NCBI GenBank assembly: GCA_946188175.1
Contig: CAMHUJ010000089.1
Coordinates: forward strand, 1-6,911
Length of the DNA: 6,911 nucleotides
DNA from: an uncultured Ruminococcus sp.
GTDB lineage: Bacteria; Bacillota; Clostridia; Oscillospirales; Ruminococcaceae
Direction of reading: 5' to 3'
Part shown: piece after piece, positions 1-5,499 of the stretch
How the letters are laid out: each line of letters starts with the position of its first letter
Numbering within the stretch: the first letter of the stretch is position 1
Made by a program: the position numbers and the translations under genes
The notes under the pieces: model-generated
What the model was told of the DNA's origin: nothing
The model's input: the letters and a program-made list of their open reading frames with translations, nothing else
Database searches by the model: none

Positions 1-851
1 AACTTGAAACCCGCAAAAGCACGGAAAACTTCATCGTTTATGAGGGCGATTATTTCGGAGAGGGACAGTCCGCGTGGTATCAGAATGATCCGCATGCTGC
101 ATTGCCCGATGCGTTTCAAACAGCCGTGATCGAAAAAATCACCGAGGACGGCGTGACGGTCCGGCTCAATTACGAAGAACAAGACAGTGAAACGGTTACG
201 CTTGCATACGGTAAGGCGCAGTACAAGAGAAGCCGCTTGGTCGTCTTTGACGGCTACAACAGCACCTATATGCTGATCTTCTCCGACTATTCCGCAGACG
301 GCAGAACGTACCGGACACCGCCGGAGAATCTGCCCGTGATCGAAGCGGAAACCGACAGCGTCACGGCGGACGAATGCAATACGCTCTGGAAAATGCTCGA
401 AGCCAAATATCCGAAAACCGATCTGAGCGATTTCACGCTGCGGTATGATCCGGAACATCAGCTCTCCGGTTATGTCGGCGGAAAAATGTTCCGGATTCTT
501 TACAAAGGCATCCTGCTCCACAGCTATGAGCACATGGATACCGGCATCTATGCATATTATTCCCAAAACAACCGCGGCGAAATCAAAGCAGATGCGAATT
601 TCCCGCTGCTTCCGGAGCAGTTGTCGAAACTCGAACTGCCGGAGAAATATCTCTCCGCAGCGGAGCTCAAGGCGTCGGATACCTCGGGTGCACCGTTTGA
701 TACGGAACCGGAGCTCTGCATTTATCTCAGCGATAATCCGGCAGCCGCACCGCAGCTTGCATACCGCCTTGTGCAAAACAGAGATTTTGAAATCATTTTC
801 GATGCAGTCACCGGCGAAGTGCTGGAGCACATTTCCTATATTGTGCCGTAA
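1..851 (+). CDS. Partial gene (5' end missing): protein ending in an FTP/PepSY-like (M4 protease propeptide-like) region, no protease domain
   Basis: The frame is open from the left edge (first full codon at 3), so the true start lies outside the window. An in-frame TTG at 102 has no convincing ribosome binding site and is not the start. 282 residues are visible. The first part, about 35-100, looks like a small beta-rich domain (VTVRLNYEEQ, then LVVFDGYNSTYMLIFSDY). The second half resembles the propeptide of thermolysin-type M4 peptidases: a KMFRILYKGILLHSYE stretch similar to the FTP motif, a spacer with LSAAELKA, and a last segment PELCIYLSD, LAYRLVQ, FEIIFDAVTGEVLEH similar to the PepSY ending. 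The protein stops there, with no HExxH peptidase domain. Role unknown; it may bind or inhibit a protease, or be an unrelated secreted protein with the same fold. A signal peptide would be in the missing part. A terminator at 911-947 ends its transcript. The family call is by eye and tentative; the coding call is firm. Confidence 0.8.
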   Translation, partial: LETRKSTENFIVYEGDYFGEGQSAWYQNDPHAALPDAFQTAVIEKITEDGVTVRLNYEEQDSETVTLAYGKAQYKRSRLVVFDGYNSTYMLIFSDYSADGRTYRTPPENLPVIEAETDSVTADECNTLWKMLEAKYPKTDLSDFTLRYDPEHQLSGYVGGKMFRILYKGILLHSYEHMDTGIYAYYSQNNRGEIKADANFPLLPEQLSKLELPEKYLSAAELKASDTSGAPFDTEPELCIYLSDNPAAAPQLAYRLVQNRDFEIIFDAVTGEVLEHISYIVP

Positions 852-910
852 TACACCGGTTACGCCGCATCAGCGGGCAGCACATTTTGTTTTTATTCTG
901 TACTAATATG

Positions 911-947
911 GAGGGCGTGGTAATATCTGTTATCACGCCCTCTTTCT
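911..947 (+). terminator. Intrinsic terminator after the first gene
   Basis: GAGGGCGTG at 911-919 pairs perfectly with CACGCCCTC at 934-942. The stem continues through one G-U pair and three A-T pairs to 13 bp (911-923 with 930-942), with a 6-base loop. TTTCT follows at 943-947. It lies 60 bases after the stop codon of the first gene and separates it from the downstream promoter. The T tract is short, but the stem is strong. Confidence 0.85.
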
Positions 948-969
948 GCGCACACGTATAGCACAAATT

Positions 970-990
970 GCCGCCATACAGGCGGTTTTC
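970..990 (+). terminator. Second, weaker terminator-like hairpin
   Basis: CCGCC at 971-975 pairs with GGCGG at 981-985 around a 5-base loop, with one added G-U pair, and TTTTC follows at 986-990. It sits 28 bases behind the strong terminator and just ahead of the promoter region of the next gene. It could act as a back-up terminator. The stem is short, so this is a weak call. Confidence 0.4.
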
Positions 991-994
991 TGTA

Positions 995-1050
995 CGATTT
1001 GCCGATTTCATTAAGACTTGTTGAAATCGGTCGAAATCACTTGAAAAATG
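995..1050 (+). promoter_or_regulatory. Putative operator: inverted repeat plus 10-bp-phased direct repeats overlapping the -35 box
   Basis: A perfect 9-bp inverted repeat, CCGATTTCA at 1002-1010 and TGAAATCGG at 1022-1030, is separated by 11 bases. Its right arm begins a run of three units starting at 1021, 1031 and 1041, each matching TYGAAA, with AAATC shared by the first two. The spacing is exactly 10 bases, about one helical turn. The third unit is the -35 box (TTGAAA) of the promoter. A further CGATTT lies at 995-1000. No T tract follows the inverted repeat, so it is not a terminator. The layout suits a regulator bound to one face of the DNA at the promoter. Which regulator is unknown. 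Confidence 0.5.
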
Positions 1051-1069
1051 TCGGATTCTGTGTTATAAT
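1041..1069 (+). promoter_or_regulatory. Sigma-A type promoter with extended -10
   Basis: TTGAAA at 1041-1046 (-35) and TATAAT at 1064-1069 (-10) are 17 bases apart. TG at 1061-1062, one base before the -10, makes an extended -10. The expected start of transcription is near 1076, giving a leader of about 33 bases before the ATG at 1109. This is the only strong promoter seen and probably drives all four downstream genes. Confidence 0.85.
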
Positions 1070-1108
1070 CAAGGATAGCGTATTTTGATGTGAAAGGAGA
1101 CTGAAACA

Positions 1109-3313
1109 ATGAAAAAGGCACTGATACCGGTGCTTCTGACCGCAGTGACGCTGAGTGCAGCCGCATATATGGCGGTTCCGGCAGCAGCAGAGGAGATCGC
1201 CGCCGCAGAGATCACCGCGGAAGCATCTGAAACAAAGACCGGCTGGCAGACCGTCAACGGCAAACGGTATTATTATGATAAAGACGGCAAAAAGACAGTC
1301 GGTGAGGCAACGGTTGAGGGTGTTACCTACCTGTTCGCGCCGAACGGCGCACAGCAGACCGGCTGGCAGACCGTCAAGGACAAGCGCTTCTATTTCGATC
1401 CGGAAAACGGCAAAGCAGTGTTCGGCTGGATCGGCTGGCGCGGCGAGACCTACTATGTCTCCCGCACAAACGGCAAGCTGACCGGCACAGCCAAAACGGA
1501 CGACGGCGAGACATATCTGTTTGATGAATACGGCGTCTGTGTCAAGTGGCATGAGGACAAGGACGGCAACTGGCATTACGGCACAACGACCGGCGAAACC
1601 GTGATCGACAAGCAGCCCTATCTCTTTACCGAGGAAGGCATCCTCAAAACCGGCTGGCAGACCGCTTCGGATAAGATCACGCGCTATTATGACGCGAAAA
1701 CGCATGAGATCCTGAACGGCTGGTTCACCGATCCCAACGGAAAACAGTTCTATGCCGATCCGGAAAAGGGAAAGTACACCGGCTGGCTCGATGCCGAAAA
1801 CGGCAAGCGCTTCTACATCGACGCGGAAAAGGGTCTGCTCAAGGGCTGGCAGATGATCGGCGGCAGGCAGTATAAGCTGCTCGACGACGGCTCGGTCTTC
1901 ACCGGCTTCTATACCGTCAGTGGCAAGACCTATCTCTTCGGTGAGGACGGCGTCATGGTGACCGGCTTCTATGAGGACGAAAAGGGTACGCGCTATTTCG
2001 GCGCAAACGGCGTCATGGTGACCGGTACGCAGGTGATCGACGGCAAGACCTATTATTTTGATGTCAACGGTCTGATGCAGACCATGACATTGCAGGATGC
2101 CAAGCGCGCAGACGGCACGACCGGAAAGGTTCTGGTCGGCGCCGACGGCAAGCGTGTCACCGGCTGGGCGACCGTCGGCAGTCAGAAGTATTATTTCGAT
2201 GCGGACGGCTTCATGGCAGTCGCACCGACCGTCATTGACGGAAAAACCTATCTGTTCGACAAGGACGGCAAGCCCGTGAGCGGACTGTATACCGCTTCAA
2301 ACGGCAAAAAATACTACGGCGATGCAAACGGCATCGCGCAGACCGGCTTTGTCAAGGATACGCAGGGCACACGCTATTTCGGCGCAGACGGCGTCATGGT
2401 GACCGGCGTGCAGACCATTGACGGCAAGAGCTATTTCTTTGACGCAAACGGTCTGATGCAGACATCGGGCTTTCAGGATGTCAAACGCGCAGACGGTACA
2501 ACCGGTCGCATCCTGCTCGGTGCGGACGGCAAGCGCGTCACCGGCTGGGCGACCGTCGGCGACAAGAAGTATTATTTCGATGCGGACGGCTTCATGGCAG
2601 TCGCACCGACCGTGATTGACGGCAAGACCTATCTGTTTGACAAGGACGGTCAGCCCGTAAGCGGACTGTATACCGCCGCAAACGGCAGCAAATATTTCGG
2701 CGACGCTAACGGCATCGCGCAGACCGGCTGGCAGGAGCTGCCGAATCAGAGCAGCTACTTCAACGCAAACGGTACCATGGCTGTCTCGACGACAATCGAC
2801 GGCTATACGATTGATGCAAACGGCGCTGCCAAGGGTACCCGTGCAGCAAAGGCGGATGCCTACATCCAGCAGTCCGTCAAATCCGTCAACGGCATCTATC
2901 AGACCTTCGCAAACAATTTCTATTATTCCGATATCGAAGCAGCCCGCACGACCGATCAGCTGATGCAGGCAGGCTGGGATAAGCTCATTGACCCGACCAT
3001 GACAAAAAAGCGCGGCGTCTGCTATCACCTCGCCGCAACACTCGATTTCACCTTCAAGCGCGCAGGCATCCAGAGCCGTGTCGTCTATGCATGGCACAAT
3101 TCGCATCATTACTGGGTGCAGGTGAATATCGACGGTACATGGTGGAACTATGACCCGACATACGGCATGAACCGCTGCCATATCACAATGGAGCAGCAGA
3201 ATGCCGCTGACATTGCGCACGGCGGTCCGGGCTATACGCTGCGCGGCTATGTTGATGCTGAATACGATCATAAGGGTGCACTGGTCAGTGCAAAATACAC
3301 CCCGATCGGTTAA
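1109..3313 (+). CDS. Secreted cell-wall-binding-repeat protein with C-terminal transglutaminase-like domain
   Basis: 734 residues. The ATG is preceded by AAGGAGA (1094-1100) at good spacing. Residues 1-27 are a Sec signal peptide: MKK, a hydrophobic core, and likely cleavage after VPAAA. Residues about 44-575 hold roughly 26 repeats of the choline-binding/CW_binding type, with GW or IDGK, an aromatic pair such as YYF or YLF, then D-x-D/N-G. In this family such repeats hold proteins to wall polymers. Residues about 580-734 form a transglutaminase-like domain with the Cys-His-Asp triad intact: C638 in RGVCYHLA, H667 in HHYWVQV, D682 in YDPTYG. Relatives cross-link proteins, make isopeptide bonds or act as proteases; the sequence does not say which. 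The reaction would take place outside the cell at the wall. Residues 287-413 and 414-540 are a tandem duplication of six repeats. It is the first gene of the probable four-gene unit, 31 bases before the lipoprotein gene. Domain calls are confident; substrate and wall ligand are unknown. Confidence 0.95.
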   Translation: MKKALIPVLLTAVTLSAAAYMAVPAAAEEIAAAEITAEASETKTGWQTVNGKRYYYDKDGKKTVGEATVEGVTYLFAPNGAQQTGWQTVKDKRFYFDPENGKAVFGWIGWRGETYYVSRTNGKLTGTAKTDDGETYLFDEYGVCVKWHEDKDGNWHYGTTTGETVIDKQPYLFTEEGILKTGWQTASDKITRYYDAKTHEILNGWFTDPNGKQFYADPEKGKYTGWLDAENGKRFYIDAEKGLLKGWQMIGGRQYKLLDDGSVFTGFYTVSGKTYLFGEDGVMVTGFYEDEKGTRYFGANGVMVTGTQVIDGKTYYFDVNGLMQTMTLQDAKRADGTTGKVLVGADGKRVTGWATVGSQKYYFDADGFMAVAPTVIDGKTYLFDKDGKPVSGLYTASNGKKYYGDANGIAQTGFVKDTQGTRYFGADGVMVTGVQTIDGKSYFFDANGLMQTSGFQDVKRADGTTGRILLGADGKRVTGWATVGDKKYYFDADGFMAVAPTVIDGKTYLFDKDGQPVSGLYTAANGSKYFGDANGIAQTGWQELPNQSSYFNANGTMAVSTTIDGYTIDANGAAKGTRAAKADAYIQQSVKSVNGIYQTFANNFYYSDIEAARTTDQLMQAGWDKLIDPTMTKKRGVCYHLAATLDFTFKRAGIQSRVVYAWHNSHHYWVQVNIDGTWWNYDPTYGMNRCHITMEQQNAADIAHGGPGYTLRGYVDAEYDHKGALVSAKYTPIG
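1967..2728 (+). repeat. Tandem duplication of a 381-bp, six-repeat block inside the wall-binding region
   Basis: Block A is 1967-2347 and block B is 2348-2728, both 381 bp with no indels between them. A hand alignment of the 127-residue products gives 104 identical residues. Divergence is uneven: 2184-2232 and 2565-2613 are identical over 49 bases, including silent positions, while the block starts differ clearly. This indicates duplication of six wall-binding repeats at once, with the middle either newly duplicated or kept alike by recombination. Confidence 0.9.
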
Positions 3314-3327
3314 TATTTATATTTTAT

Positions 3328-3335
3328 AAAGGAAG
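3328..3335 (+). promoter_or_regulatory. Ribosome binding site that fixes the lipoprotein start
   Basis: AAAGGAAG lies 9 bases before the ATG at 3345. A TTG at 3336 is also in frame but directly abuts this site, leaving no spacer, so it cannot be the start. The ATG also gives a proper MKK signal peptide. Confidence 0.75.
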
Positions 3336-3344
3336 TTGATTCAC

Positions 3345-4052
3345 ATGAAAAAAATGCAAATTTCTGCGGCTGTTCTGAGCCTGCTCTGCGCTGCGGCGCT
3401 GACCGCGTGCGGTTCGGATCCGATCACCGCTGACAGCACCGCCGAGACAACGGCTGTTGCGGAAACGACCGCAGAAACCGAAGCGGAGACCACTGCGGCA
3501 GAATCCGCAACGACCGCTGCAACCACTACCGCAGATGCAGAATCCGAAACCACCACATCCGCCGAGGATGAAACCACCACAACTGCGGAGGAAACCACTG
3601 CGACTGAGGCAGAGCAGACCACCGCAGCCACCGAGGCTTCCCAGACCGAGGCACAGGCTACGGAGGCGCCCAAGGCGGAAACGAATCTGTTTGACGAACT
3701 GAAGATCGGCAGCGATCCGGCGGCATACCTCGCTGCAAATACGAACTACTCGAGACGCGAAAGCGACAGCTGCATCGTAAACGGCAAGGATGTGACCTAT
3801 ACATTCGCTGATTTCCGGCTGGAAACTGTCATCGAAAACGGTGCGGAGCGCATCCGGATTATCGACATTACCGGCAGCGGCGTCGCTGTGAAAGACGGCC
3901 TCAAGGTCGGCAGTAAGGCTGCGGATGCCGTGCAAGCCTACGGCGCTGCAAGCGATCCGGACTGCTATACCTACCAGACTGCCGACGGCAAGCTGGAAAT
4001 CTTCATCGAGAACGATACTGTCACAGAAATCGTTCTCTCTCCTGCTTCATAA
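3345..4052 (+). CDS. Lipoprotein with Thr/Glu/Ala-rich stalk and small two-part C-terminal domain
   Basis: 235 residues from the ATG at 3345. The signal peptide MKKMQISAAVLSLLC ends in the lipobox LTAC, so C22 would be lipidated and the protein tethered to the outer face of the membrane. Residues 27-113 are a low-complexity stalk of TTAE/ETTA units, a common arrangement in ruminococcal surface lipoproteins and probably a spacer through the wall. Residues about 114-235 are globular and appear to hold two related halves. Each opens with LK(I/V)GS, has one Cys (C143, C207), an aromatic strand (VTYTFADF; YTYQTADG) and an IEN strand leading to a hydrophobic end (RIIDIT; EIVLS). The GLKVGSKAADAVQAYG segment resembles the helix-turn start of SmpA/BLIP-like folds; this is a weak, by-eye likeness. 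Function is unknown. It lies between the transglutaminase-like and MBOAT genes (gaps 31 and 18 bases), which suggests a linked envelope role, perhaps as a binding partner. Confidence 0.9.
   Translation: MKKMQISAAVLSLLCAAALTACGSDPITADSTAETTAVAETTAETEAETTAAESATTAATTTADAESETTTSAEDETTTTAEETTATEAEQTTAATEASQTEAQATEAPKAETNLFDELKIGSDPAAYLAANTNYSRRESDSCIVNGKDVTYTFADFRLETVIENGAERIRIIDITGSGVAVKDGLKVGSKAADAVQAYGAASDPDCYTYQTADGKLEIFIENDTVTEIVLSPAS
3423..3683 (+). repeat. Low-complexity coding repeat (Thr/Glu/Ala stalk of the lipoprotein)
   Basis: Irregular repetition of GAAACCAC- and GCAGAA-like triplet strings encodes the stalk. The clearest copy is GAAACCACCACA at 3546-3557 and again at 3570-3581, with a 24-base period. 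Such tracts can vary in length between strains. Cysteine and most aromatic residues are absent, as expected of a flexible, probably O-glycosylated linker; glycosylation is inference. Confidence 0.7.
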
Positions 4053-4070
4053 TTTCTGAGGAATACTGTT

Positions 4071-5483
4071 ATGGTTTTCAGCAGTCCGATTTTTCTGTTC
4101 CTGTTCTTTCCGCTGACCGTTCTGCTGTATTTCCTGATACCGGCAAAGCTGCTGCGTGTCCGGAATGCGCTGCTGACGGTCGCCAGCCTGATCTTTTACA
4201 GCTTCGGCGAACCGGTCGCCTGCCTGCTGATGCTCGGCGTGGTCGGCTGGAGCTGGATCAGTGCGCTGATGCTGAAAAAAGGCGGAATCTGCCGAAAAAT
4301 CTTTCTGCCGCTCGGAATCATCGGAGATCTCGGCGTACTTTGTGTATACAAGTACGCCGATTTTCTGATTGAGACGGTCAACAGCCTGCTCGGGTTATCT
4401 GTCCCGATGCTGTCGCTGCGGCTGCCGGTCGGCATCTCGTTCTTTGTCTTTCAGGCGATCTCCTACATCATGGATGTTTCACGCGGAGACGCAAAGGTGC
4501 AGCGCAATTACTTCCGGCTGCTGCTGTATATTGCATTCTTCCCGCAGCTCATTGCCGGACCGATCGTGCGCTATCAGACCGTCGAGGATGCCCTTTCCGC
4601 ACGGCACTCGACTCCGGAGCAGATTGCTTCCGGTCTGCGCAGAATGATCTTCGGATTATCCAAAAAGCTGCTGATCGCCGATACGGTCGCACTGATCGCC
4701 GATACGGTCTTCGGCATGACCGATACGCTGGCGCTCCCGACTGCATGGCTCGGCGCATTCTGCTACACGCTGCAAATCTACTACGATTTCTCCGGATACA
4801 GTGATTTGGCAATCGGCATGGGCAGAATCTTCGGATTTGATTTCCCGGAGAATTTCAATTATCCCTATTGCGCGGCGTCGATCACGGAATTCTGGCGGCG
4901 CTGGCATATCTCCCTGACGACATGGTTCCGCGAGTATCTGTATATTCCGCTCGGCGGCAACCGCAAGGGCGCGGCAAAGACCGTCCGCAACAAGTGGATC
5001 GTCTTTCTCTGTACCGGTCTCTGGCACGGCGCAAGCTGGACCTTCGTCCTCTGGGGCATCATCAACGGCGCACTGATGCATATGGAGTCGATCATCCGGA
5101 AGGACAAAAAGGAACCGCCGCGCCGTACATGGTATCTGCATCTGTATACGGTGCTTGCGGTCGTCTGTGCATTTGTCATTTTCCGCGCGGATACGGTTTC
5201 GCAGGCGCTGCGGTTCTATGTCTGCATGTTCAGCGGCAAAAATCTTTCCATGACCGCACTTTCGGCATGCACGCAGCTTCTGACGCCGCTTGCCGTGACA
5301 GTCATCATCCTTGCACTGATCGGCTGCACGCCGCTGCCGAAGCGGATCGCCGAAAAAGCGAAGCAGGCTGCGGCTGCGCCTGCGGAGGCTGTGCTCTCCG
5401 TGATTACGGCCGGACTGCTGGTGCTCTGCATGATGAATGCCGCCGCGACGACCTATCATCCGTTCATTTATTTCCGCTTCTGA
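4071..5483 (+). CDS. MBOAT-family O-acyltransferase (AlgI-like), membrane part of an O-acetylation system
   Basis: 470 residues, the usual MBOAT size. The ATG follows GAGGA (4058-4062) at 8 bases. It is a multi-pass membrane protein. Family hallmarks in order: MVFSSPIFLFLFFP N-terminus; LPVGISFFVFQAISYIMDV at about 118-136; FFPQLIAGPIVRY at 156-168; YYDFSGYSDLAIGMGR at 237-252; EFWRRWHISLTTWFREYLY at 273-291, with H279; GLWHGASW at 316-323, with the expected catalytic H319; and the YHPFIYFRF end. In the AlgI/PatA/DltB group this protein takes an acyl group, usually acetyl from a cytoplasmic donor, and passes it across the membrane to an extracytoplasmic partner. The next gene, 16 bases on, encodes just such a partner of the AlgX/AlgJ kind, so acetylation fits better than DltB-type D-alanylation. 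Two oddities lie inside the gene: a terminator-like hairpin at 4330-4364 and an 18-bp duplication at 4671-4709. The acceptor polymer is unknown. Confidence 0.95.
   Translation: MVFSSPIFLFLFFPLTVLLYFLIPAKLLRVRNALLTVASLIFYSFGEPVACLLMLGVVGWSWISALMLKKGGICRKIFLPLGIIGDLGVLCVYKYADFLIETVNSLLGLSVPMLSLRLPVGISFFVFQAISYIMDVSRGDAKVQRNYFRLLLYIAFFPQLIAGPIVRYQTVEDALSARHSTPEQIASGLRRMIFGLSKKLLIADTVALIADTVFGMTDTLALPTAWLGAFCYTLQIYYDFSGYSDLAIGMGRIFGFDFPENFNYPYCAASITEFWRRWHISLTTWFREYLYIPLGGNRKGAAKTVRNKWIVFLCTGLWHGASWTFVLWGIINGALMHMESIIRKDKKEPPRRTWYLHLYTVLAVVCAFVIFRADTVSQALRFYVCMFSGKNLSMTALSACTQLLTPLAVTVIILALIGCTPLPKRIAEKAKQAAAAPAEAVLSVITAGLLVLCMMNAAATTYHPFIYFRF
4330..4364 (+). other. Terminator-like perfect hairpin inside the MBOAT coding region
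   Basis: TCGGCGTACTT at 4330-4340 pairs without mismatch with AAGTACGCCGA at 4350-4360 around a 9-base loop, and TTTT follows at 4361-4364. The stem is 11 bp and GC-rich at its base. It encodes residues 87-97 (LGVLCVYKYAD), a stretch partly conserved in MBOAT proteins, so the palindrome may be chance on top of protein constraint. If active when translation is slow, it could lower expression of the acetylation pair relative to the first two genes. Confidence 0.5.
4671..4709 (+). repeat. Perfect 18-bp direct repeat with 21-bp period
   Basis: CTGATCGCCGATACGGTC occurs at 4671-4688 and again at 4692-4709. It encodes LIADTVA then LIADTVF (residues 201-214 of the MBOAT protein). Family members usually have KKLLIADTLA or a similar stretch here followed by a related helix, so this may be a small in-frame duplication that keeps the helix. 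Confidence 0.7.
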
Positions 5484-5499
5484 CCGTGGGAGGATTGCT

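Noticed and set aside
102..104. TTG as start codon of the first gene
   Set aside because: The frame is open upstream to the window edge with coherent protein sequence, and no ribosome binding site precedes it.
887..909. Possible promoter with TTGTTT and TAATAT before the terminator
   Set aside because: The spacing is only about 11 bases and the terminator hairpin starts directly after it.
808..1011. Small minus-strand frame across the intergenic gap
   Set aside because: It reads through the strong terminator hairpin, overlaps the end of the first gene, and has no convincing ribosome binding site or recognisable product.
2297..3271. Long antisense reading frame of 324 codons opposite the transglutaminase-like gene
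   Set aside because: It lies wholly opposite a well-supported gene. Its product has no recognisable domain, and repeated GC-rich codon use in the sense gene explains the lack of stops.
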